NCBI RefSeq assembly: GCF_002341865.1
Contig: NZ_DDOV01000097.1
Coordinates: forward strand, 4,165-23,800
Reading direction: 5' to 3'
DNA length: 19,636 nucleotides
From: Clostridium sp. UBA2485
GTDB taxonomy: Bacteria; Bacillota; Clostridia; Clostridiales; Clostridiaceae
A program made the translations under genes and the position numbers. Below, piece after piece: positions 1 through 7,157 of the stretch (position 1 is its first letter; each line of letters opens with the position of its first letter). The notes beneath the pieces are model-generated. The model had not been told where the DNA came from and did not search any database. It saw only the letters and a program-made list of their open reading frames with translations.

Positions 1-1
1 A

Positions 2-823
2 CAAATGAGAAAAAAACATTTCTTGGATGACAACATATGTAAGATTGTGGATGAACATTTACAAGACTTATCGGAAAATAAATATCAAAACATTGCAAAA
101 GCATTAAATATTACTGTAAAAGAGGCTCAAACTTATGGTGATAAGATAAAAACATTAGAGCCTAAACCTTCAAGAGGATTTTTCACGGGAGAAGAAGTTA
201 AATATGTATCTCCAGATGCCTATATTAGAAAAGTTGATGATAAATATTATATTGAGATGAATGAAAGTTTGATGCCAAGACTTTCTATAAATTCATTATA
301 TAAAGATATATTAAATCAAGAAAAAGATGATGTGGCTACTGAATTTGTAAAGGAAAAAATAAATAGTGCTATGTTTTTAATTAAGAGTATTGAACAAAGA
401 AAGAGCACTATATATAAAGTAATAGAAAAAATCATAGAGCTTCAATATGATTTTTTTGAGTTTGGCAAAGAGTATTTAAAACCTATGACATTAAAACAAA
501 TAGCTGAAAGTTTAAACATGCATGAATCAACTATAAGTAGAGCTATAAAGGATAAATATATTGCTCTTCACATTGGAAAAGTAATTAAAATAAAGGATCT
601 GTTCACAAATTCATTAAATACTATGAATGATGATATTTCTACCAATAATATAAAGAAAAAAATTAAAGAAATAATTGATGGTGAAAATAAGAAAAAACCT
701 TTTTCTGATTCAACTATATGTAATATGTTAAATAATGAAGGAATAATGATTTCAAGGAGAACTATAGCAAAATATAGAGAACAGCTGGGTATTTTCAGTT
801 CTTCTCAGAGAAAAAGGTTATAA
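2..823 (+). CDS. rpoN: RNA polymerase sigma-54 factor RpoN, 3' part (5' end outside window)
   Basis: This is the C-terminal part of sigma-54, which directs RNA polymerase to -24/-12 promoters and needs an enhancer-binding ATPase to start transcription. The reading frame is open to the window edge, so the gene is cut by the window; about 270 residues remain, against roughly 450-480 for the family. Counting from the first Met at position 5, a core-binding region covers about 1-150. A helix-turn-helix lies at about 162-182 (LKQIAESLNMHESTISRAI). The RpoN box that reads the -24 element is at 250-261 (SRRTIAKYREQL), close to the family ARRTVAKYRE signature. The stretch after the helix-turn-helix reads KYIALHIGKVIKIKDLF where most sigma-54 proteins have KY-TPRG-FELKYFF, so that segment is unusual. 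A terminator follows within 35 bases. The RpoN box makes the identity firm. Confidence 0.93.
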   Translation, partial: QMRKKHFLDDNICKIVDEHLQDLSENKYQNIAKALNITVKEAQTYGDKIKTLEPKPSRGFFTGEEVKYVSPDAYIRKVDDKYYIEMNESLMPRLSINSLYKDILNQEKDDVATEFVKEKINSAMFLIKSIEQRKSTIYKVIEKIIELQYDFFEFGKEYLKPMTLKQIAESLNMHESTISRAIKDKYIALHIGKVIKIKDLFTNSLNTMNDDISTNNIKKKIKEIIDGENKKKPFSDSTICNMLNNEGIMISRRTIAKYREQLGIFSSSQRKRL

Positions 824-857
824 TTTCCATTATTGAAAAAATGCACTAAAATATTAT

Positions 858-884
858 AAAAGCTATTCACAAAAATAGCTTTTT
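858..884 (+). terminator. rpoN terminator, overlapping the cggR promoter
   Basis: A perfect 10-bp stem (AAAAGCTATT at 858-867 with AATAGCTTTT at 874-883) has a 6-base loop and a short T run. It begins 34 bases after the rpoN stop. The loop and the end of the left arm contain the -35 element of the next promoter. Confidence 0.8.
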
Positions 885-894
885 ATAGTATAAT
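866..894 (+). promoter_or_regulatory. sigma-A type promoter for cggR-gap
   Basis: TTCACA at 866-871 and TATAAT at 889-894 are separated by exactly 17 bases. The -10 is perfect and the -35 differs from TTGACA by one base. The predicted transcription start is about position 901, at the first base of the putative CggR operator. Confidence 0.8.
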
Positions 895-900
895 ATAAGA

Positions 901-935
901 GGGACAAAAAATGACCTATGGGCGTTAAATGTTCC
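901..935 (+). promoter_or_regulatory. putative CggR operator
   Basis: Two tandem 16-base blocks, GGGACAAAAAATGACC (901-916) and GGGCGTTAAATGTTCC (920-935), lie at the predicted transcription start and just before the cggR ribosome site. As I recall it, the Bacillus subtilis CggR operator is a tandem pair of GGGAC-N6-TGTC type half-sites in the same place. The match is clear in the first block and degenerate in the second. Autorepression of cggR-gap, relieved by fructose 1,6-bisphosphate, would be expected from the B. subtilis protein; this is inference. Confidence 0.6.
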
Positions 936-936
936 A

Positions 937-942
937 GGGGAG
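937..942 (+). promoter_or_regulatory. ribosome binding site fixing the cggR start
   Basis: GGGGAG ends 4 bases before ATG 947 and 7 bases before ATG 950. The upstream in-frame ATG at 929 lies inside the putative operator and has no ribosome site, so it is rejected as the start. Confidence 0.75.
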
Positions 943-946
943 TACA

Positions 947-1996
947 ATGATGCAAGAAATTTTAAAACTACAATTAAAGTTAGTACCAGAATTATTGGAA
1001 ATTATGGAGGAACGATATAACATTCTAAAAAATATTTACTATAATCAACCTATTGGAAGAAGACTTTTAGCAGCAAACGTTAATTTAAGTGAAAGAGTAG
1101 TAAGGAGTGAAATAAACTTCTTAAAGGAACAAAAACTTATAGATGTTAATAGCTTAGGAATGACTATTACCAAAGAAGGAGAAGAAATATTACAGGGATT
1201 GAAAAATTTTATTGGAGAATTAAGAGGATTTCAATCTATAGAGTGTTATATTAAAGAAATATTAAACTTAAGAGAAGTTATTATAGTTCCTGGAGATGTA
1301 GATGAAGATAAAGCTGTATTAAATGAATTAGGCAAAATTGCTTCTAATTATGTGAAAAATATTTTAAAGGATGGCATAATAATTTCTTTAACAGGAGGAA
1401 ATACTGTAAAGGAGATTGTAGATAATTTTCCGAAAATAAACAATTTTAACAATATAACAGTACTTCCTGCTAGAGGTGGTATAGGAAAAGATATAGAAAT
1501 TCAATCAAATACACTAGCTGGCAGATTAGCATCAAAATTAAATGCCAACTATGAGATATTACATATTCCCGATAACATCTGTGAGGATACCTTCGAGGCA
1601 TTAATAAATGAGAAGGGAATAAGAGAAATATTCAGTAAGATAGAAAATTCTTATATAGTTATTCATGGAGTAGGCGATGCTAATGAAATGTCTCAAAAAA
1701 GAGATTTAAGTAAAGAAGTTATTGAAAACATAAAAAAACTTAATGCAGTAGGAGAAGCTTATGGACATTATTTTAATTATAGTGGAGAGATTGTCTATTC
1801 AATGCCTACTATAGGTATAAAAATTGATAGGATTTCTTCTGTAGAGAATATGATTGCTGTAGCAGCAGGAAAATATAAAGCTAAAGCAATTATATCAGCT
1901 ATAAGAGGTAGAAGTAATGAAGTTTTAATTACTGATGAAGCTACTGCTAAAGAAATTTATAACACATTATTAACTGATGGTATTAAACTTTATTAA
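947..1996 (+). CDS. cggR: central glycolytic genes regulator CggR (SorC/DeoR family)
   Basis: CggR represses the lower-glycolysis genes and is released when it binds fructose 1,6-bisphosphate, as known in Bacillus. The protein is 349 residues, close to the roughly 340 of the B. subtilis protein. The first 25 residues (KLQLKLVPELLEIMEERYNIL) are typical of the CggR N-terminus. A winged helix-turn-helix lies at about 35-80, with an effector-binding sugar-phosphate domain from about 95 to the end. That domain shows SLTGGNTVKEI (147-157), LPARGGIG (173-180), a GVGDANEMSQKRDL segment (241-254) and AAGKYKAKAI (306-315). The ribosome site at 937-942 supports ATG 947; ATG 950 is equally possible. It is the first gene of a unit with gap, which starts 50 bases downstream. 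It has its own promoter and a putative operator at the start site, which suggests autorepression. Confidence 0.93.
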   Translation: MMQEILKLQLKLVPELLEIMEERYNILKNIYYNQPIGRRLLAANVNLSERVVRSEINFLKEQKLIDVNSLGMTITKEGEEILQGLKNFIGELRGFQSIECYIKEILNLREVIIVPGDVDEDKAVLNELGKIASNYVKNILKDGIIISLTGGNTVKEIVDNFPKINNFNNITVLPARGGIGKDIEIQSNTLAGRLASKLNANYEILHIPDNICEDTFEALINEKGIREIFSKIENSYIVIHGVGDANEMSQKRDLSKEVIENIKKLNAVGEAYGHYFNYSGEIVYSMPTIGIKIDRISSVENMIAVAAGKYKAKAIISAIRGRSNEVLITDEATAKEIYNTLLTDGIKLY

Positions 1997-2046
1997 GTTA
2001 AACAGACACTTAAAATATATAATTATTTTTTAGGAGGAGAACTTAA

Positions 2047-3054
2047 ATGATAAAAGTTGGAATTAATGGATTTGGAAGAATAGGAAGAAATGTTTTTAAA
2101 GTATTAATTAAGAAATATGGAAGTGAATTAGAAGTTGTAGCTATTAATGATTTAACTAATCCAAAGACACTAGCTCACTTATTAAAGTATGATGCATTAT
2201 ATGGTAAATTTGACGGAACAGTAGAAGCTAAAGAAAATTCTATAGTAGTTAATGGAAAAGAAATAAGAATATTTGCAGAAAGAGAACCTAAAAATATTCC
2301 TTGGGGTATTTCAGGAGTGGATATTGTTATAGAATCAACAGGATTATTCACTGATGCAACTAAAGCTAAAGCACATATAGAAGCAGGAGCTAAAAAAGTA
2401 TTAATTTCTGCACCAGCTAAAAATGAAGATATAACAGTAGTTTTAGGTGTTAATGAAGAAGAATATGATAGTTCAAAACACAATATAATATCAAACGCTT
2501 CTTGTACAACTAACTGTCTAGCACCATTTGCTAAAGTATTAGATAAAGAATTTGGAATAGTAAAAGGTCTTATGACTACTGTTCACTCTTATACAAATGA
2601 TCAAAAAATATTAGATGCACCTCATAGCGATTTAAGAAGAGCAAGAGCAGCAGCAGAATCTATGATTCCAACTACTACAGGAGCTGCTAAGGCAGTATCA
2701 TTAGTTTTACCTCAATTAAAAGGAAAATTAAATGGTATGGCTGTAAGAGTACCAACACCAACAGTTTCAATGACAGATTTAGTTTGTGAATTGGAAAAAA
2801 CAGCTACAGCAGAAGATATAAATGCAGCATTTAAAAATGCCGCAGAAGGCGAATTAAAAGGAGTATTAGAATATAGTGAGGAACCATTAGTATCAATTGA
2901 TTATAGAGGAAATGAACATTCATCAATAGTTGACGGATTATCAACAATGGTAATTGAAGGCAATTTGGTTAAAGTTGTTTCTTGGTATGATAATGAATGG
3001 GGATACTCAAATAGATTAGCTGACTTAACAAAATATGTTGCTGACAGACTATAA
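2047..3054 (+). CDS. gap: glyceraldehyde-3-phosphate dehydrogenase, NAD-dependent (type I)
   Basis: This cytosolic enzyme converts glyceraldehyde 3-phosphate, NAD+ and phosphate to 1,3-bisphosphoglycerate and NADH. The 335-residue length is normal. The Rossmann NAD site GINGFGRIGR is at 5-14, with the NAD-favouring Asp at 35. The catalytic segment SNASCTTNC has the nucleophile Cys153, and the base is His180 (TTVHSYT). The C-terminal signature SWYDNEWGYSNR is present. A very strong ribosome site, AGGAGG at 2032-2037, precedes ATG. Its context (AGGAGGAGAACTTAAATGA) is almost identical to that of eno. The gene follows cggR by 50 bases with no terminator, so the pair is probably co-transcribed. 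A strong hairpin ends the unit after gap, separating it from pgk. Confidence 0.98.
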   Translation: MIKVGINGFGRIGRNVFKVLIKKYGSELEVVAINDLTNPKTLAHLLKYDALYGKFDGTVEAKENSIVVNGKEIRIFAEREPKNIPWGISGVDIVIESTGLFTDATKAKAHIEAGAKKVLISAPAKNEDITVVLGVNEEEYDSSKHNIISNASCTTNCLAPFAKVLDKEFGIVKGLMTTVHSYTNDQKILDAPHSDLRRARAAAESMIPTTTGAAKAVSLVLPQLKGKLNGMAVRVPTPTVSMTDLVCELEKTATAEDINAAFKNAAEGELKGVLEYSEEPLVSIDYRGNEHSSIVDGLSTMVIEGNLVKVVSWYDNEWGYSNRLADLTKYVADRL

Positions 3055-3086
3055 TTTTAAATTTGATTATAGTGTAAGTAAAAATA

Positions 3087-3126
3087 AAAATCTAGTTCTG
3101 TAACATATGCGGGACTAGATTTTTTT
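3087..3126 (+). terminator. terminator after gap
   Basis: A perfect 10-bp stem (AAAATCTAGT at 3087-3096 with ACTAGATTTT at 3114-3123) extends inward by G-C and G-T pairs and is followed by a run of T to 3126. It starts 33 bases after the gap stop and marks the end of the cggR-gap unit. Confidence 0.88.
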
Positions 3127-3137
3127 GTTATAAAATA

Positions 3138-3301
3138 TAAGGCATATTCAAGAAAATAACTAGTCAGTATGTTTGTCTATTTTTCATCATACTGCGTCGT
3201 CAGAACTCCATGATAGCTAAGGCTATCACGAAAACCTGTCTCCTTGTCTGATACAAAATATACACTCATCTTTGACTAGTTATTTTCTTTCATATACCTA
3301 A
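3138..3301 (+). repeat. inverted-repeat intergenic element, copy A
   Basis: This element of about 160 bp is closed by long inverted arms. AAGAAAATAACTAGTCA (3150-3166) pairs perfectly with 3273-3289. Beyond a 2x2 mismatch, GGCATAT (3141-3147) pairs with ATATACC (3292-3298) with one mismatch. Inside, GTATGTT at 3167 can pair with AATATAC near the right arm. A central perfect 7-bp hairpin is at 3211-3217/3222-3228. Core blocks CATACTGCG and CCTTGTCTGATA are shared with copy B. The element is flanked by TAA on both sides, possibly a short target duplication. It lies after the gap terminator and before the pgk promoter, so it need not be transcribed. It has no coding capacity. Confidence 0.85.
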
Positions 3302-3349
3302 AACATTTTTAAAAAATTTATAAAGAATTAAATATGTTGTTTTAGTTAA

Positions 3350-3378
3350 TTGCAATAAAATCCAAATTATTGTAGAAT
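3350..3378 (+). promoter_or_regulatory. promoter for pgk-tpiA-gpmI-eno
   Basis: TTGCAA at 3350-3355 and TAGAAT at 3373-3378 are separated by 17 bases. The predicted start near 3385 gives a leader of about 33 bases before the pgk ATG at 3418. Its presence after the gap terminator supports separate transcription of the pgk group. Confidence 0.7.
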
Positions 3379-3417
3379 TTTAAGAGAAGTATCTAGAAGA
3401 ATGAAAGGGGATTAACA

Positions 3418-4617
3418 ATGGTATTCAACAAAAAAACTATAGAAGATGTAATTGTTAAAGGAAAAAAAGTATTAGTTAGATGTGATTTTAATGTTCCAAT
3501 TGTAGATGGATTAATAACAGATGAAAATAGATTATTAGGTGCTCTTCCTACAATAAAATATTTAACTGATAATGGCGGAAAAGTAATCTTATGCTCACAT
3601 CTTGGAAAACCAAAAGGAGAGCCTAAAAAAGAGTTATCTTTAGAACCAATAGCAAAGAGATTGTCGGAGCTTTTAAATATAGAAGTTAAATTTGCAGATG
3701 ATGATAATGTAGTTGGTGAAAATGCTATAAGACTAGTAAAGGAAATGAATGAAGGCGAAGTGGTATTACTTCAAAATACCAGATTTAGAAGTGAAGAAAC
3801 TAAGAACGAAGATACATTTTCTAAAGAGCTAGCATCACTTTGCGATGTTTTTGTTAATGATGCATTTGGTACTGCACATAGAGCTCATTCATCTACAGTT
3901 GGTGTTACTAAATTTGTAGATGTAGCTGTTTGTGGCTATCTAATACAAAAGGAACTTAAATTTTTAGGCGAAGCAGTTGAAAATCCAGTTAGACCTTTCA
4001 CAGCAATCTTAGGAGGAGCTAAGGTTTCTGACAAAATAAACGTTATAAATAATTTGTTAGAAAAGGTTGATACCTTAATAATTGGTGGAGGAATGGCTTA
4101 TACATTTTTAAAAGCAAATGGACACCAAGTAGGAAATTCGTTAGTAGAAGAAGATAAAGTGAAATATGCACTTGATATGATGAAAAAAGCAGAAGAAAAG
4201 GGAATTAAACTTTTAATTCCTCTAGATCATGTAGTAGCTGATAAATTTTCAAAAGATGCTAAACCTATAATAACAGAAAATGAAAATATTAGTGATGGAT
4301 ATATGGGATTAGATATTGGGCCGAAGACAAGAGAGCTTTATAAGAGTTCAATAGCAGTATCTAAGACTATAATATGGAATGGACCTATGGGTGTATTTGA
4401 GTTTAGTAACTTTGAGGAAGGCACTAAAGCTGTTGGAGAGGCAATGGCAAATAATAGTGAAGCTACTACTATAATAGGCGGAGGAGATAGTGCAGCAGCG
4501 GTAAATATATTCGGATTTGGAGATAAAATGACTCATATATCTACTGGTGGTGGTGCATCACTTGAATTTTTAGAAGGTATAGAGCTTCCAGGAATAGTTG
4601 CTCTAAATGATAAATAA
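3418..4617 (+). CDS. pgk: phosphoglycerate kinase
   Basis: This cytosolic enzyme transfers phosphate from 1,3-bisphosphoglycerate to ADP, giving ATP and 3-phosphoglycerate. The 399 residues match the family. Substrate-binding residues are seen in VRCDFNVP (20-27) and SHLGKPKG (60-67), and in the FVNDAFGTAHRAHSS segment. The C-terminal nucleotide domain has GGAKVSDKI, then IIWNGPMGVFE, GGGDSAAA (354-361) and HISTGGGASLEFLEG (373-387). The ribosome site GAAAGGGG ends 7 bases before ATG. It is the first gene of the second glycolytic unit, with its own promoter. Repeat element B separates it from tpiA without an obvious T-tailed terminator, so read-through into tpiA is likely. Confidence 0.98.
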   Translation: MVFNKKTIEDVIVKGKKVLVRCDFNVPIVDGLITDENRLLGALPTIKYLTDNGGKVILCSHLGKPKGEPKKELSLEPIAKRLSELLNIEVKFADDDNVVGENAIRLVKEMNEGEVVLLQNTRFRSEETKNEDTFSKELASLCDVFVNDAFGTAHRAHSSTVGVTKFVDVAVCGYLIQKELKFLGEAVENPVRPFTAILGGAKVSDKINVINNLLEKVDTLIIGGGMAYTFLKANGHQVGNSLVEEDKVKYALDMMKKAEEKGIKLLIPLDHVVADKFSKDAKPIITENENISDGYMGLDIGPKTRELYKSSIAVSKTIIWNGPMGVFEFSNFEEGTKAVGEAMANNSEATTIIGGGDSAAAVNIFGFGDKMTHISTGGGASLEFLEGIELPGIVALNDK

Positions 4618-4624
4618 AAAAATA

Positions 4625-4789
4625 TTAAGCATCTTCAAAAAAATAATAGACCAGTATGTTAGCCTATTTTCTATCATACTGCGTTGTCAGAACCAGCCCA
4701 TAGCACACCACTATGAGCAGAACCTGACGCCTTGTCTGATATAAAATATACTAACATCTTTGGTTTATTATTTTCTTTCAGATGCTTTA
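4625..4789 (+). repeat. inverted-repeat intergenic element, copy B
   Basis: This is a second member of the copy A family, in the same orientation and about the same length. AGCATCT (4628-4634) pairs perfectly with AGATGCT (4780-4786). After the same 2x2 mismatch, the arm ending AATAGACCA (4645-4653) pairs with TGGTTTATT (4761-4769). The arm sequences differ from copy A, yet pairing is kept by matched changes on both sides. Core blocks CATACTGCG and CCTTGTCTGATA are shared, and the central hairpin has a new sequence (CATAG 4699-4703 with CTATG 4711-4715). TTA flanks both ends. It fills most of the pgk-tpiA gap, so it is probably within the operon mRNA. Confidence 0.85.
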
Positions 4790-4794
4790 ACTTC

Positions 4795-4800
4795 GGAGGG
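4795..4800 (+). promoter_or_regulatory. ribosome binding site fixing the tpiA start
   Basis: GGAGGG lies 6 bases before ATG 4807. The in-frame upstream ATG at 4732 is inside repeat element B and lacks a ribosome site, so it is not used. Confidence 0.85.
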
Positions 4801-4806
4801 ATAGTT

Positions 4807-5553
4807 ATGAGAAAAGCAATAATTGCAGGTAACTGGAAAATGCATAAAACTGTAAGCGAAGCTACAGCTTTAGTAGAAGAATTAAAACCATTAGTTAATG
4901 GAGCAACTTGTGATGTAGTTGTGTGTCCAACTTCTATATGTTTACCAGCAGTAGTAGAAGCAGTTAAGGGAACCAATATAAAAGTAGGGGCACAAAATAT
5001 GCATTTTGAAGAAAATGGTGCTTTTACAGGAGAAATTTCACCAATAATGCTTAAGGATTTAGGTGTTGAATATGTAATTATAGGGCATAGTGAGAGAAGA
5101 CAGTATTTCAATGAAACTGATGAAACTGTTAATAAAAAGCTAAAATCTGCTTTTAACCATGGACTGATTCCAATATTATGCATTGGTGAATCATTAGAAG
5201 AAAGAGAAGCTAATATAACAGAGGAAGTATTAGCTAAACAAGTTAAATTAGATTTAAATGGAATTACATTAAAAAATGCTAAGGAAATGATTATAGCTTA
5301 TGAACCAATTTGGGCTATAGGAACTGGAAAAACAGCTACAGCAGATGATGCTAATGAAACAATTGGTTTTATAAGGAAAGTAATAGAGAAATTATATGGC
5401 AATGAAGTAAGTGAAGCTGTAAGAATTCAATATGGTGGTTCTGTAAAACCTTCTACTATTAAAGAACAAATGGGAAAAGAACATATAGATGGAGGGTTAA
5501 TTGGAGGTGCTAGTCTAAAAGCACAGGATTTTAGTGCCATTGTAAATTATTAA
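4807..5553 (+). CDS. tpiA: triosephosphate isomerase
   Basis: This cytosolic TIM-barrel enzyme interconverts dihydroxyacetone phosphate and glyceraldehyde 3-phosphate. At 248 residues from ATG 4807 it has the standard family length. The active site is complete: Asn9 and Lys11 in GNWKMHK, His94 in IIGHSERR, and the catalytic Glu166 in AYEPIWAIGTGK. The C-terminal phosphate-binding loop GGLIGGASL is also present. A longer frame from 4732 would add 25 residues encoded by repeat element B that no TIM has. It is the second gene of the pgk-tpiA-gpmI-eno unit, and gpmI starts only 20 bases after its stop. Confidence 0.98.
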   Translation: MRKAIIAGNWKMHKTVSEATALVEELKPLVNGATCDVVVCPTSICLPAVVEAVKGTNIKVGAQNMHFEENGAFTGEISPIMLKDLGVEYVIIGHSERRQYFNETDETVNKKLKSAFNHGLIPILCIGESLEEREANITEEVLAKQVKLDLNGITLKNAKEMIIAYEPIWAIGTGKTATADDANETIGFIRKVIEKLYGNEVSEAVRIQYGGSVKPSTIKEQMGKEHIDGGLIGGASLKAQDFSAIVNY

Positions 5554-5573
5554 TTTAAAAGGTGGGATAAATA

Positions 5574-7103
5574 ATGGCTAAGAAACCAGTGATGTTAATG
5601 ATTTTAGATGGATTTGGCTTAAGTGATAATTTAGATGGCAATGCAATAAGAAATTCATATAAACCAAATTTTGATAAGCTATTTAATGAATATCCACACA
5701 CTACATTAAAAGCTAGTGGCATAAGTGTAGGTCTCCCAGAAGGTCAAATGGGAAACTCAGAGGTTGGACATTTAAATATTGGTGCTGGAAGAATAATTTA
5801 TCAAGAATTAACAAGAATAAGTAAGGATATAAATGAAGGTTCATTCTTTAAGAATGATGCCTTTAATAAGGCGATAGATAATGCTAAAGTGAATAATTCT
5901 TCTATGCATTTAATGGGGCTTTTATCAGATGGAGGAGTACATTCTCATATAGAGCATCTTAAAGCGCTAATTACATTATGTAAAGATAAAGGACTTAAAA
6001 AAGTATATGTACATTGTTTTCTAGATGGAAGAGATGTATTGCCTTCTTCAGCAAAGACTTTTATAGAAGAATTAGAAGCCCATATGAAAGCTGAAAATAC
6101 AGGAAAGATTGCAACTATATCTGGAAGATATTATGCTATGGATAGAGATAATAGATGGGAAAGGATACAACTTGCCTATAATGCTGTAGTCAAAGGTGAA
6201 GGTATTAAGGCAAATAATCCTATAGAAGCTATTGATATGGCCTATCATGATAATAAAACTGATGAATTTGTTATTCCTACAGTGATATTAGAAGATGGAA
6301 GTCCTATAGCTAAAATATCTAATAAAGATTCGGTGATATTCTTTAATTTTAGACCAGATAGAGCAAGAGAGATAACTAGAGCCATAAATGATAAAGTATT
6401 TACTCACTTTGAAAGAGAATCTTTTGAATTAACTTATGTAACTATGACTCAGTATGATAAAACTTTAGAAAATGTAATAGTAGCTTATACTCCTGAGAGT
6501 TATAATAATACTCTTGGACAATATGTGAGCTCTAAAGGTTTAAAGCAACTTAGAATAGCAGAAACAGAAAAATACGCCCATGTTACATTTTTCTTTAATG
6601 GAGGAGTAGAAGCTCCAAATCCTAATGAAGATAGAGTATTAATTCCTTCACCTAAGGTTGCTACTTATGATTTAAAACCTGAAATGAGTGTTTATGAAGT
6701 AACAGAAGAAGTTTTAAATAGATTAGATAGCAATGAGTATGATATGATAATATTAAATTATGCTAATCCAGATATGGTAGGTCATAGTGGTGTTATAGAA
6801 GCAGCAATTAAAGCCATAGAAGCAGTAGACATCTGTTTAGGTAAGGTAGTAAATAAGATGTTAGAAATGGATGGAACACTATTTATAACTGCGGATCATG
6901 GAAATGCAGAGCAAATGATAGATTTCTCAACAGGAAAGCCAATGACTGCACATACAACAAATGAAGTGCCATTTATTTATGTTTCTAAAGAAGCTAAAGA
7001 ATTGAGAGAAGGCGGAATATTAGCGGATATTGCACCGACTATGTTAAAGGTTATGAATTTAGAGATTCCAAGTGAAATTACTGGAAAATCATTAATCAAA
7101 TAG
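5574..7103 (+). CDS. gpmI: 2,3-bisphosphoglycerate-independent phosphoglycerate mutase
   Basis: This manganese-dependent cytosolic enzyme converts 3-phosphoglycerate to 2-phosphoglycerate through a phosphoserine intermediate. It belongs to the alkaline phosphatase superfamily. The 509 residues match the family. Metal ligand Asp12 (ILDGFG) and the catalytic Ser62 (GNSEVGHLNIGAGR) are present near the N-terminus. The later metal site includes Asp400 and His404 (NPDMVGH) and Asp441-His442 (TADHGNAEQM). The inserted transferase domain has DGGVHSH and FLDGRDV. The ribosome site AAGGTGGG precedes ATG by 7 bases. It starts 20 bases after tpiA and is followed 54 bases later by eno, with no terminator on either side, so all are probably in one transcript. 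Confidence 0.97.
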   Translation: MAKKPVMLMILDGFGLSDNLDGNAIRNSYKPNFDKLFNEYPHTTLKASGISVGLPEGQMGNSEVGHLNIGAGRIIYQELTRISKDINEGSFFKNDAFNKAIDNAKVNNSSMHLMGLLSDGGVHSHIEHLKALITLCKDKGLKKVYVHCFLDGRDVLPSSAKTFIEELEAHMKAENTGKIATISGRYYAMDRDNRWERIQLAYNAVVKGEGIKANNPIEAIDMAYHDNKTDEFVIPTVILEDGSPIAKISNKDSVIFFNFRPDRAREITRAINDKVFTHFERESFELTYVTMTQYDKTLENVIVAYTPESYNNTLGQYVSSKGLKQLRIAETEKYAHVTFFFNGGVEAPNPNEDRVLIPSPKVATYDLKPEMSVYEVTEEVLNRLDSNEYDMIILNYANPDMVGHSGVIEAAIKAIEAVDICLGKVVNKMLEMDGTLFITADHGNAEQMIDFSTGKPMTAHTTNEVPFIYVSKEAKELREGGILADIAPTMLKVMNLEIPSEITGKSLIK

Positions 7104-7142
7104 TAAATATCTTAATATATATTTCTAAATATTTACCTTATG

Positions 7143-7148
7143 AGGAGG
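7143..7148 (+). promoter_or_regulatory. ribosome binding site fixing the eno start
   Basis: AGGAGG lies 9 bases before ATG 7158. An in-frame ATG at 7140 overlaps this site and is rejected. The 19-base context differs from the gap start region (2032-2050) at only one position. Confidence 0.85.
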
Positions 7149-7157
7149 AGAACTTAT

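Noticed and set aside
929..946. Upstream ATG start for cggR
   Set aside because: It overlaps the putative operator and has no ribosome site, whereas GGGGAG at 937-942 sits correctly for ATG 947 or 950.
3138..3301. Riboswitch for pgk
   Set aside because: The element lies upstream of the predicted pgk promoter, and related copies occur before unrelated genes (tpiA, ligA), so a ligand-specific leader is unlikely.
4732..4806. 25-codon N-terminal extension of tpiA from an upstream ATG
   Set aside because: It is encoded by repeat element B, has no ribosome site, and is absent from known triosephosphate isomerases. The GGAGGG at 4795-4800 marks ATG 4807.
4674..5183. 169-codon minus-strand open frame opposite tpiA
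   Set aside because: It is antisense to a complete tpiA and runs into repeat element B; no ribosome site or family signature is seen.
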